From: Streptomyces sp. NRRL S-37
Lineage (GTDB): Bacteria; Actinomycetota; Actinomycetes; Streptomycetales; Streptomycetaceae
DNA length: 64,000 nt
Assembly: GCF_000721605.1 (NCBI RefSeq)
Contig: NZ_JOIZ01000019.1
Location: 1-64,000, forward strand
Direction: 5' to 3'
Shown: positions 58,016-64,000 of the stretch, piece by piece
How the letters are laid out: every line of letters begins with the position of its first letter
Position numbering within the stretch: position 1 is the stretch's first letter
The notes under the pieces: generated by a model
Databases searched by the model: none
Seen by the model: only the letters and a program-made list of their open reading frames with translations
What the model was told of the DNA's origin: nothing
Program-made: the position numbers and the translations under genes

Positions 58016-59098
58016 TTGAAGCACCGACGCATACCCAGGCGACGTGCGGTCATGGCGGGTGCGGGCATCGCCGCACTGGCCGCCGGCGCGGTCACCTTCC
58101 AGACTGCGAACGCCAGCGAGGTCCCGGCGGACTCCGCGCCCCGGACCCTCTCGATCGGAGCGGCCGGAAAACTCGCCTCGACGCTCGCCCAGGACCTGGG
58201 CGCCGACGCGGCGGGAACGTACTACGACGCGAAGAGCAAGGCCCTCGTGGTGAACGTGCTCGACGAGGCCGCCGCCGAGACCGTCGAGTCGGCCGGCGCC
58301 GAGGCGAGAGTCGTGGCGAACTCCCTCGCCGAGCTCAAGAGCGCGCGCACCACCCTGAAGCGGGACGCCACCATCCCGGGCACCGCCTGGGTGACCGACC
58401 CGACCACCAACAAGGTCGTCGTCACCGCGGACCGCACCGTCTCCGAGGCCGAGTGGGCCACGCTGACGAAGGTCGTCGACGGGCTGGGTGCCAAGGCCGA
58501 ACTCCAGCGCACCAAGGGCGAGTACAAGCCCTTCGTGGCCGGCGGTGACGCCATCACCGGCAACGGCGGGCGCTGCTCGCTCGGCTTCAACGTGACCAAG
58601 GGCGGCGAGCCGCACTTCCTCACCGCCGGGCACTGCACCGAGGGGATCTCCACCTGGTCGGACTCCTCGGGCACCGTGATCGGCGAGAACGCGGACTCCA
58701 GCTTCCCGGGCGACGACTACGGCCTGGTCAAGTACACCGCCGACGTGGCCCACCCGAGCGAGGTGAACCTCTACGACGGCTCCACGCAGGCGATCTCCGG
58801 CGCCGCCGAGGCCACCGTCGGCATGCGGGTCACCCGCAGCGGCTCCACGACCCAGGTGCACTCCGGCACGGTCACCGGTCTGGACGCCACCGTGAACTAC
58901 GGCAACGGCGACATCGTCAACGGTCTCATCCAGACCGACGTGTGCGCCGAGCCCGGCGACAGCGGCGGCTCGCTCTTCTCGGGCAGCAGCGCGGTCGGCC
59001 TCACCTCCGGCGGCAGCGGCGACTGCACCTCGGGCGGTACGACCTTCTTCCAGCCGGTGACGGAGGCCCTCTCGGCGACCGGTACCCAGATCGGCTGA
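58016..59098 (+). CDS. sprD: Streptogrisin D-like secreted serine protease
   Basis: A paralogue of the preceding protease, 360 residues. The signal peptide ([16 protein letters not shown] onwards) ends near residue 37, and the propeptide is much longer (about 135 residues), with a repeat-like helical prodomain. The mature part starts at Val174 ([12 protein letters not shown]). The triad is His206, Asp234 and Ser316. The end [12 protein letters not shown] matches streptogrisin D (SGPD). TTG 58016 follows AGGAGGACGTGAG. A hairpin follows between it and the convergent cupin. Confidence 0.92.
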   Translation: MKHRRIPRRRAVMAGAGIAALAAGAVTFQTANASEVPADSAPRTLSIGAAGKLASTLAQDLGADAAGTYYDAKSKALVVNVLDEAAAETVESAGAEARVVANSLAELKSARTTLKRDATIPGTAWVTDPTTNKVVVTADRTVSEAEWATLTKVVDGLGAKAELQRTKGEYKPFVAGGDAITGNGGRCSLGFNVTKGGEPHFLTAGHCTEGISTWSDSSGTVIGENADSSFPGDDYGLVKYTADVAHPSEVNLYDGSTQAISGAAEATVGMRVTRSGSTTQVHSGTVTGLDATVNYGNGDIVNGLIQTDVCAEPGDSGGSLFSGSSAVGLTSGGSGDCTSGGTTFFQPVTEALSATGTQIG

Positions 59099-59116
59099 AC
59101 CCCGCCCCCCTGTGAC

Positions 59117-59146
59117 GGCCCGTCCCTCCGCGCGGAGGGACGGGCC
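59117..59146. terminator. Bidirectional hairpin between sprD-like gene and cupin gene
   Basis: GGCCCGTCCCTCC and GGAGGGACGGGCC form perfect arms with a GCGC centre. It ends 5 bp before the convergent cupin stop. Confidence 0.85.
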
Positions 59147-59150
59147 GGTC

Positions 59151-59525
59151 TCAGTTGGCCCACGGCGGCACCACGCGCGTGCCGTCGGCCAGGGTCGCCT
59201 CCAGGCCGCGGGACGTGGTGACCCAGGAGACGGCCACCTCGGCGGCCGGGTTCTCGACGGCGAGGGTCGCGCCGGGGTTGATGATCACCGTGTCGCCGGC
59301 GGTGACGCGGTGGGCGGTGCCGTCGAGGGTGACCAGCAGCTCGCCGGAGAGCAGATGGAAGATCTCCTCCCGGTTGACGGTGTGCGCGGGCGCCCTGGTG
59401 CCGGCGGGGATCTCGCCCCGCCAGGCGCACAGCTCCTCGCTGCCGGTCGAGGGGGCGGCGTACGAGACGAAACGGGCGCCGTGCATCTCGTGGACGACGG
59501 CGTCGGACGGGCGGACGACGGGCAC
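59151..59525 (-). CDS. Cupin domain protein
   Basis: A 124-residue single-domain cupin. Motif 1 is HTVNREEIFHLLSGELLVTLDG (about residues 49-70), motif 2 GDTVIINPGATLAVENP. The usual metal ligands are only partly present (one His and Glu in motif 1), so metal binding is not certain. The first 45 residues (HEMHGARFVSYAAPSTGSEEL) suit isomerase- or quercetinase-like cupins. It is divergent from the marR gene, sharing its operators. Confidence 0.82.
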   Translation of the reverse strand: MPVVRPSDAVVHEMHGARFVSYAAPSTGSEELCAWRGEIPAGTRAPAHTVNREEIFHLLSGELLVTLDGTAHRVTAGDTVIINPGATLAVENPAAEVAVSWVTTSRGLEATLADGTRVVPPWAN

Positions 59526-59541
59526 GATGATCTCCTTCGGT

Positions 59542-59600
59542 AGTCAAGCAGCTTGACTATATAGTCAAGCTGCTTGACCTTTTGGTCAAGGTGCTTGAAT
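59542..59600. promoter_or_regulatory. Three MarR-type operators spaced 21 bp
   Basis: Operator 1 is AGTCAAGC-A-GCTTGACT (59542-59558), perfect. Operator 2 is AGTCAAGC-T-GCTTGACC (59563-59579). Operator 3 is GGTCAAGG-T-GCTTGAAT (59584-59600). Their starts are exactly 21 bp apart, two helical turns. They fill the intergenic gap between the divergent cupin and MarR genes. Confidence 0.85.
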
Positions 59601-59606
59601 CTCCCC

Positions 59607-60053
59607 GTGCAGAACTCCGAGGCCGTCTCCCTGTCCGCCGCCCTGCTCGCCGCCGCCGGCGAGCTCACCCGGCGCATCCATGACGGGGTGGTCGCCCGCG
59701 GCTTCGAGGGGGTGCGGCCGGCGCACGGTTTCGCCTTCACCCGGCTCGCCCCGGACGGCGCGACGGTCACCGACCTCGCGGTCCACCTCGGGATGACCAA
59801 GCAGGCCGCGAGCCAGCTCGTCGACGAGCTGGTGCGCAAGGGGTACGCCGAGCGGCGCCCGCACCCCGCGGACGCGCGGGCCCGGCTCGTCGTGCTGACC
59901 GAGGCGGGGTGGGCCTGCACCAGGGCGGCCGAGGAGGCGGCGGCGGAGGCCGTACGCGCCTGGGGTGAGGTGCTGGGGGAGGCGGAGGTGCGCGAACTGG
60001 CGTGGAAGCTGCTGCGCATCGCGCCCGACGGGCCGATTCGCCCCGTTTGGTGA
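59607..60053 (+). CDS. MarR family transcriptional regulator
   Basis: A 148-residue dimeric winged-helix regulator. The DNA-binding part is TVTDLAVHLGMTKQAASQLVDELVRKGYAERRPHPADARARLVVL (about residues 55-100), with the wing DAR. The helix ending RAWGEVLGEAEVRELAWKLLRI forms the dimer. It probably binds the three sites upstream to control itself and the cupin. GTG 59607 is close behind the last operator; the gene thus has a short leader. Confidence 0.88.
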   Translation: MQNSEAVSLSAALLAAAGELTRRIHDGVVARGFEGVRPAHGFAFTRLAPDGATVTDLAVHLGMTKQAASQLVDELVRKGYAERRPHPADARARLVVLTEAGWACTRAAEEAAAEAVRAWGEVLGEAEVRELAWKLLRIAPDGPIRPVW

Positions 60054-60227
60054 CGCCTTATCAGGTGAGGGCGTGTCGTCGCCGGTCGGTGACGGAAGTT
60101 TTTACCGACGCGTAACTTCCCCGTTTTACTACTCGCCCGTAACTTGACGAGTGAACAGTGTCCTCGTGATCCGGATCACAGGGAGCAAGGCCCCCGCCCT
60201 TCCCCCGTACCGCAAGGAGATCACGCG

Positions 60228-61088
60228 ATGCTGCCCTGGAAGCGAGTGATCAGACCCCTCGCCGCGCTGCTGCTGGCCGCGGGCCTCACCCTCCCCACCG
60301 CCGCCGGCGCCCACGCCGCCACCGCGCCCGCCTCGGGCTGGAACGACTGGTCCTGCGCGCCCTCCGCCGCCCACCCCCGCCCCGTGGTTCTGGTCCACGG
60401 CACCTTCGGCAACGCGGTCGACAACTGGCTGGGCCTCGCGCCCTACCTGAAGCACCGCGGCTACTGTGTCTTCTCCCTCGACTACGGACAGCTCCCCGGC
60501 GTCCCCTTCTTCCACGGCCTCGGCCCCACCGAGAAGTCCGCCGAACAGCTCGACGCCTTCGTCGACGAGGTGCTCGCCGCCACCGGTGCCGCCGAGGCCG
60601 ACCTCGTCGGCCACTCCCAGGGCGGCATGATGCCGCGTCACTACCTCAAGTTCCTCGGCGGAGCCGACGAGGTGAACGCCCTCGTCGGCATCGCGCCCAG
60701 CAACCACGGCACCACCCTGAGCGGCCTCACCCGGCTGCTGCCGTACTTCCCCGGCGCGGAGGACCTGCTGAGCGAGGCCACCCCCGCCCTCGCCGACCAG
60801 GTCGCCGGCTCCGACTTCCTCACCAGGCTCAACGAGGGGGGCGACACGGTGCCCGGCGTCCGCTACACCGTCATCGCCACCCGGTACGACGAGGTCGTCA
60901 CCCCCTACCGCAGCGGATACCTGACCGGACCGAACGTGCGCAACGTCCTGCTCCAGGACCTCTGCCCGCTCGACCTGTCCGAGCACCTGGCGATCGGGCT
61001 GTTCGACCGGGTCGCCTTCCACGAGGTCGCCAACGCCCTCGACCCAGCCCACGCCGAGCCCACCACCTGCGCCTCCGTCTTCGACTGA
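60228..61088 (+). CDS. Secreted alpha/beta-hydrolase lipase
   Basis: An exported lipase-like enzyme of 286 residues. The signal peptide ends near residue 31 (GAHAAT). An oxyanion-hole HGTF follows RPVVLV, and the nucleophile Ser130 lies in GHSQGG. The acid Asp is in ATRYDEVVTPY and the His in SEHLAIGLFD. Cys pairs suggest disulfide bonds. It resembles Streptomyces class 2 lipases. ATG 60228 is chosen; the frame is open to 60144 but lacks a signal there. Confidence 0.9.
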   Translation: MLPWKRVIRPLAALLLAAGLTLPTAAGAHAATAPASGWNDWSCAPSAAHPRPVVLVHGTFGNAVDNWLGLAPYLKHRGYCVFSLDYGQLPGVPFFHGLGPTEKSAEQLDAFVDEVLAATGAAEADLVGHSQGGMMPRHYLKFLGGADEVNALVGIAPSNHGTTLSGLTRLLPYFPGAEDLLSEATPALADQVAGSDFLTRLNEGGDTVPGVRYTVIATRYDEVVTPYRSGYLTGPNVRNVLLQDLCPLDLSEHLAIGLFDRVAFHEVANALDPAHAEPTTCASVFD

Positions 61089-61114
61089 CACGTGTCCACG
61101 CGGACACGCGCGTC

Positions 61115-61151
61115 GGGGCCCTGTCCGGCCTGAGCCGCCGGACAGGGCCCC
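61115..61151. terminator. Bidirectional hairpin between lipase and LPMO genes
   Basis: Arms GGGGCCCTGTCCGGC (61115-61129) and GCCGGACAGGGCCCC (61137-61151) pair perfectly with a CTGAGCC loop. A smaller hairpin, CGTGTCC/GGACACG, lies just before at about 61091-61108. It separates convergent genes. Confidence 0.88.
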
Positions 61152-61160
61152 GGGGCGGGT

Positions 61161-62237
61161 TCAGCGGCCGTGCCGCCCGGTCGTCGCGCGCCGCCGCGCG
61201 GAGGCGAACAGCGCCGCCGAGCCGAGCGCCAGCGCCGCCGCGCCGCCGACCATCAGGTACGGGGTGTTGCCGTCGCCGCCGGTCTCCGCGAGGTTCTGCG
61301 ACGACCCCGCGGCCTTCACCTGGTTGCCGGTGGTGCCGTCGTCGGCGGCCTCCGGGGTGGTGCCGTCGTCCGCCGCGGCCGGCTCCGCCGAGGTGTGGGG
61401 GTCGTCGTCGCCGTGTCCGTGGTTCTCGACGGTCGACTTGTCGGCACCGGCCTCGATCTGCTCCTCGGACGGGGCGGAGGCGGCAGGCGCCGGGGCGGCG
61501 GCCTCCTTCGGGGTGTCTCCCGAGCCGGCGGCCTCACCGCCACTGCCTGCCCCGTTCCCGCCTGCCTGGTCCCCGCCCGCCTGCGAGCCGCCCGCCTGGG
61601 ACCCGCCGAACGTGACGTCCGAGCAGGAGTAGAACGCCTCCGGGCTGTCCGACCGCTGCCAGACCGCGTACAGCAACTGCTTGCCGGAGCGCTCGGGGAG
61701 AGTGCCGGTGAACGTGTAGAAGCCGCCCGAGGCGGCCGGGTCGGTGGAGGTCGCCACCGGGTTCGCCAGGTCCAGGTCGTCCCAGGCCAGCGGCTGCGAC
61801 GGGTCGTAGCCGGGCTTGGTGATGTACACCTTGAAGGTCCCCTTGTGGGGGGCGGTCACGCGGTACTTGAAGGTGTGGGAACCGCTGCTCACGCTCGTCG
61901 TCGGCCAGTCGGCGCGGGCCAGGTCGAGCCCCTTGAACTCCTCGTTGCCGGCGCTGCACAGCTTCCCGTCGGGGATGAGCTCCTGGTGGCGCCCGCCGGC
62001 GTCGCCGATGCGGATGCCGTTCCAGTCGTACAGCGCCTGGGTGCCGCCGGCCGCGACCGCCGCCCGGCACGCCGCCGACTTCGGGCTCTCCGGGCCCTCG
62101 GCGTAGCACTGCGAGACCCGGCTGACCGGGTCGCCCATCGAGCCGTGCGCGGACGCCGGCGCGGCGGACAGCCCGGTCAGGGCGAGCGGAACGAGACCGA
62201 CGGCGGTGACGACAGCGGCCTTGCGGCGTGCGGGCAT
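61161..62237 (-). CDS. AA10 lytic polysaccharide monooxygenase with sortase signal
   Basis: A copper-dependent chitin- or cellulose-cleaving LPMO, 358 residues. The signal peptide is cut before His31 in ASAHGSMG; that His1 and the His in VTAPHKG form the copper brace. The AA10 domain spans about residues 31-200. A long Gly/Ala/Glu-rich linker follows, then LAETG near residue 327, a membrane helix and an RRR tail, the pattern for class E sortase anchoring. Most Streptomyces LPMOs are freely secreted, so anchoring is unusual. ATG 62237 is the start. Confidence 0.88.
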   Translation of the reverse strand: MPARRKAAVVTAVGLVPLALTGLSAAPASAHGSMGDPVSRVSQCYAEGPESPKSAACRAAVAAGGTQALYDWNGIRIGDAGGRHQELIPDGKLCSAGNEEFKGLDLARADWPTTSVSSGSHTFKYRVTAPHKGTFKVYITKPGYDPSQPLAWDDLDLANPVATSTDPAASGGFYTFTGTLPERSGKQLLYAVWQRSDSPEAFYSCSDVTFGGSQAGGSQAGGDQAGGNGAGSGGEAAGSGDTPKEAAAPAPAASAPSEEQIEAGADKSTVENHGHGDDDPHTSAEPAAADDGTTPEAADDGTTGNQVKAAGSSQNLAETGGDGNTPYLMVGGAAALALGSAALFASARRRATTGRHGR

Positions 62238-62434
62238 GGGGCAGCAACTCCTCGACAGCGATCACTGGATCGGGTGGGGGGTGGTGAATCCCGTGGGGGG
62301 TGGCTCAGAAACTAGCCCCCCGAACCGGCGGAATCGCCTGTCGAAGGCCGCGGAGAGAGATCCTTATGGCCGCGTTAAGGGAGTGCTCAGGCTGGGATCA
62401 GGTAGGTGCCCGGATCGGGCGGGTGTCCGGGCGG

Positions 62435-62569
62435 TCAGCCGTCGGGCCACCAGGTGCGGGCGATGTCCTTGCGGACCTCGGGCCGTCCCGCGGGGCGCTC
62501 GTCGGCCTCCTCACGGATCCGGCGGACGTCCGTCCTCCTCGGGGGCTTCTGCACGGTGACACGGCGCAT
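62435..62569 (-). CDS. Small basic protein, 44 residues
   Basis: A short gene with a near-ideal AAGGAGG ribosome-binding site six bases before ATG 62569. It encodes MRRVTVQKPPRRTDVRR, then an Arg/Glu/Asp-rich helix and the end RKDIARTWWPDG. The charge pattern and conserved-looking WW near the C-terminus suggest a genuine small protein. No domain is recognised. It lies alone in the 470-bp gap between the LPMO and methyltransferase genes. Confidence 0.65.
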   Translation of the reverse strand: MRRVTVQKPPRRTDVRRIREEADERPAGRPEVRKDIARTWWPDG

Positions 62570-62707
62570 GGCTGCCTCCTTCAGGGTCCACCGGGTTCCG
62601 TGTTCTCACGGAGGCAGACCTTTCGGGGGAGAGTTCCTCATCGGTCCCGTTCTGTCTGTGGCCGCTGTCACGAATCGATTGTCAGTGGGGGGTGTCACTC
62701 TGGGGCC

Positions 62708-63328
62708 ATGACGATTCACGACGGTGACGGGGCGGGCACACACGGTGTCGACTGGGACGCGGAGGCCGCCGCGTTCGACGAGGAGCCGGACCACGGGCTG
62801 CGCGACCCCCGGGTGCGCGCGGCCTGGGCGGCACGGCTGGAAACCTGGCTGCCGGGACGGCCCGGCGACGTCCTCGACCTCGGCTGCGGCACCGGCAGCC
62901 TGTCCCGCCTCGCGGCCGAGCGGGGACACCGGGTGACCGGCGTCGACCGGTCCCCGGCGATGGTGGCGCTCGCCCGGCGGAAGCTCGCCGGGCGTGACGC
63001 CGTGTTCCTCGTCGGCGACGCGACGGCACCACCGGTCGGCGAGGAGCGCTACGACGCCGTCCTGGTCCGGCATGTGCTGTGGACGCTGCCCGAACCGGAC
63101 CGGGCGCTGCGGCACTGGCGGGACCTGCTGCGCCCGGGCGGACGGCTGGTGCTGGTCGAGGGCGTGTGGGGGACGGTGAGCCCGGTCGGCATACCCGCCG
63201 GGCGGCTCACCGCCCTCCTGGCGCCGCTCGGCGGGCGGGTGGACGTGGAGCCGCTGTCCGGGGAGACGGCGCTGTGGGGCCGGGACGTGGACGACGAGCG
63301 GTACGCGGTGGTCGCGGTCCCGGACTGA
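62708..63328 (+). CDS. Class I SAM-dependent methyltransferase
   Basis: A 206-residue cytosolic methyltransferase. Motif I is VLDLGCGTGSLSRLA (about residue 56), with GVDRSPAMVALARRKL as the next strand and helix, and LRPGGRLVLVEGVW near the C-terminal part. Substrate not evident. The start ATG 62708 follows a promoter-like region. It is convergent with the DUF402 gene, 10 bp apart. Confidence 0.87.
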   Translation: MTIHDGDGAGTHGVDWDAEAAAFDEEPDHGLRDPRVRAAWAARLETWLPGRPGDVLDLGCGTGSLSRLAAERGHRVTGVDRSPAMVALARRKLAGRDAVFLVGDATAPPVGEERYDAVLVRHVLWTLPEPDRALRHWRDLLRPGGRLVLVEGVWGTVSPVGIPAGRLTALLAPLGGRVDVEPLSGETALWGRDVDDERYAVVAVPD

Positions 63329-63338
63329 CCCGGTGCCC

Positions 63339-63839
63339 TCAGGCGAGCAGCGCGGCGAACCCGCCCTCGCGGGCCCGGGCGTCCAGTTCGTCGAGGGCCG
63401 CCACCGCGGCGGCCGCCGCCTCGGGATCCGTGGTGAGCAGACCGCTCGCCGCGAATTCGTCCTCGTCCAGCCGCCGTACGTCCGTGCCGTCCGCGGAGAC
63501 CCACAGGTCCAGGTCGAGATCCTCGACGACCAGCCGGCCGCCGGAGAGCTCGGCCGGCCGGGTGATGTCGCAGTAGTGGCCCTTGAGGGTGCCGTCGGCG
63601 GCGCGGACCTCCTTCACCGAGTACCACCGGTCGCGCCAGTAGTGCTCCGTGAAGACGTCACCGGGCTCGAAGCGGACGAAGCCGAAGTCGCGCACGCCGT
63701 CCCCCGCCCACGGGGCGCGCACGGTGGCGCGGGTGCCGTCGTCGGCGAGCAGCTCGGCCGGGTAGCGGATCTTCATCCGTCCCGCCTTGACGAGGACCAC
63801 TTCCACCCGCGTCGGCCCGTCAGCCCAGTGCGCGGACAT
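63339..63839 (-). CDS. DUF402 domain protein
   Basis: A 166-residue protein with the DUF402 fold: VEVVLVKAGRMKIRYPAELL, then WRDRWYSVKEVRAADGTLKGHYCDI and LVVEDLDLDLWVSADG, which carry the acidic cluster for metal binding. DUF402/FomD-like proteins are nucleoside diphosphatases in some cases; this one is not assigned. It overlaps the upstream acetyltransferase by 20 bases, so both may be one transcript. Confidence 0.83.
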   Translation of the reverse strand: MSAHWADGPTRVEVVLVKAGRMKIRYPAELLADDGTRATVRAPWAGDGVRDFGFVRFEPGDVFTEHYWRDRWYSVKEVRAADGTLKGHYCDITRPAELSGGRLVVEDLDLDLWVSADGTDVRRLDEDEFAASGLLTTDPEAAAAAVAALDELDARAREGGFAALLA

Positions 63840-64000
63840 ACCGCACCTCCGTCCCGCAGATCTCGTACCCGAACCACTGGTTGATCGCGATCATCGGCCC
63901 GTTCCCGGTGTCGTTGCCCGTGAACGCCTCCGTGTACCCGGCCGCGCGGGCACGATGCAGGGAGTCGTTCTTGGCGAGCTTGGCCAGACCCCGGCCGCGG
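63820..64000 (-). CDS. GNAT family acetyltransferase, C-terminal fragment (cut by window edge)
   Basis: Only the last 59 residues are in the window, reading RGRGLAKLAKNDSLHRARAAG at the start of the fragment and ending at the TGA at 63820-63822. The RGRGLAKLAK and MIAINQWFGYEICGTEVRY segments match the acetyl-CoA-binding and closing part of GNAT proteins. The 5' end lies beyond base 64000. The substrate is unknown. Confidence 0.75.
   Translation of the reverse strand, partial: RGRGLAKLAKNDSLHRARAAGYTEAFTGNDTGNGPMIAINQWFGYEICGTEVRYVRALG

Overview
The window is a high-G+C actinobacterial chromosome segment. Codon use, Gly/Ala/Arg-rich proteins, GTG/TTG starts and gene content all point to Streptomyces: streptogrisin proteases, a SepF-like protein, a ParA-ScpA-ScpB block, an iron box of DmdR/IdeR type, an LAXTG-anchored LPMO and an Rpf-LysM protein. 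No prophage, transposase, CRISPR array or defence island was seen. It reads as core chromosome, with some lineage-specific additions in the right half.

Left part (1-24 kb). The window opens with the 3' end of a 23S rRNA and a 5S rRNA whose 3' end looks damaged. A repeat-rich RDD/TPR gene with two apparent frameshifts follows. Next come a DUF1015 protein, a HAD hydrolase and an iron-siderophore ABC transporter under an iron box. After these lie SCP2, TlyA, NAD kinase and RecN genes, a GT4 glycosyltransferase, a PucR regulator with a decayed copy of its own 3' end beside it, an F420-type oxidoreductase, a GH15 enzyme, CTP synthase, an ADP-ribose pyrophosphatase, an ATPase/TPR protein with an altered P-loop, and alanine dehydrogenase.

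Middle (24-38 kb). One operon carries parA, a ribbon-helix-helix protein, scpA, scpB and rluB (chromosome organisation and segregation, then rRNA modification). An NrtR-like Nudix regulator and an ADP-ribosylglycohydrolase follow, behind a very long palindrome that also covers the ribosome-binding site. A nucleotidyltransferase and a Rieske lipoprotein lie on the other strand. A second operon runs aroH-tyrA, cmk, plsC and der (tyrosine/phenylalanine branch, CMP kinase, phospholipid acylation, ribosome assembly).

Right part (38-64 kb). The first item is an Rpf-like muralytic protein. A branched-chain amino-acid-type ABC transporter follows, with LivH, LivM and LivG fused in one 1076-residue chain by a repetitive hydrophilic linker. 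Its LivF gene runs on antisense into the rpf gene, and a divergent pair encodes an MTB12-like lipoprotein and LivK. Further right are a stand-alone cytochrome oxidase subunit I, an I78-type inhibitor, a PAP2 phosphatase, a PIG-V-like mannosyltransferase, an MFS exporter, an acyl-CoA dehydrogenase, a SepF-like protein and a DUF5685 protein with a metallothionein-like Cys tail. The window closes with tandem streptogrisins (sprB- and sprD-like), a cupin/MarR pair with three operators spaced 21 bp apart, a secreted lipase, a cell-wall-anchored LPMO, a 44-residue small protein, a methyltransferase, a DUF402 protein and a truncated acetyltransferase at the edge.

Most gene ends carry strong GC-rich hairpins, many of them placed between convergent genes. 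The items most worth a second look are the LivHMG fusion and LivF run-on, the NrtR palindrome, the MarR operator triplet, the Cys-rich tail, the ParA-RHH-Scp block and the two degenerate intergenic repeat families.
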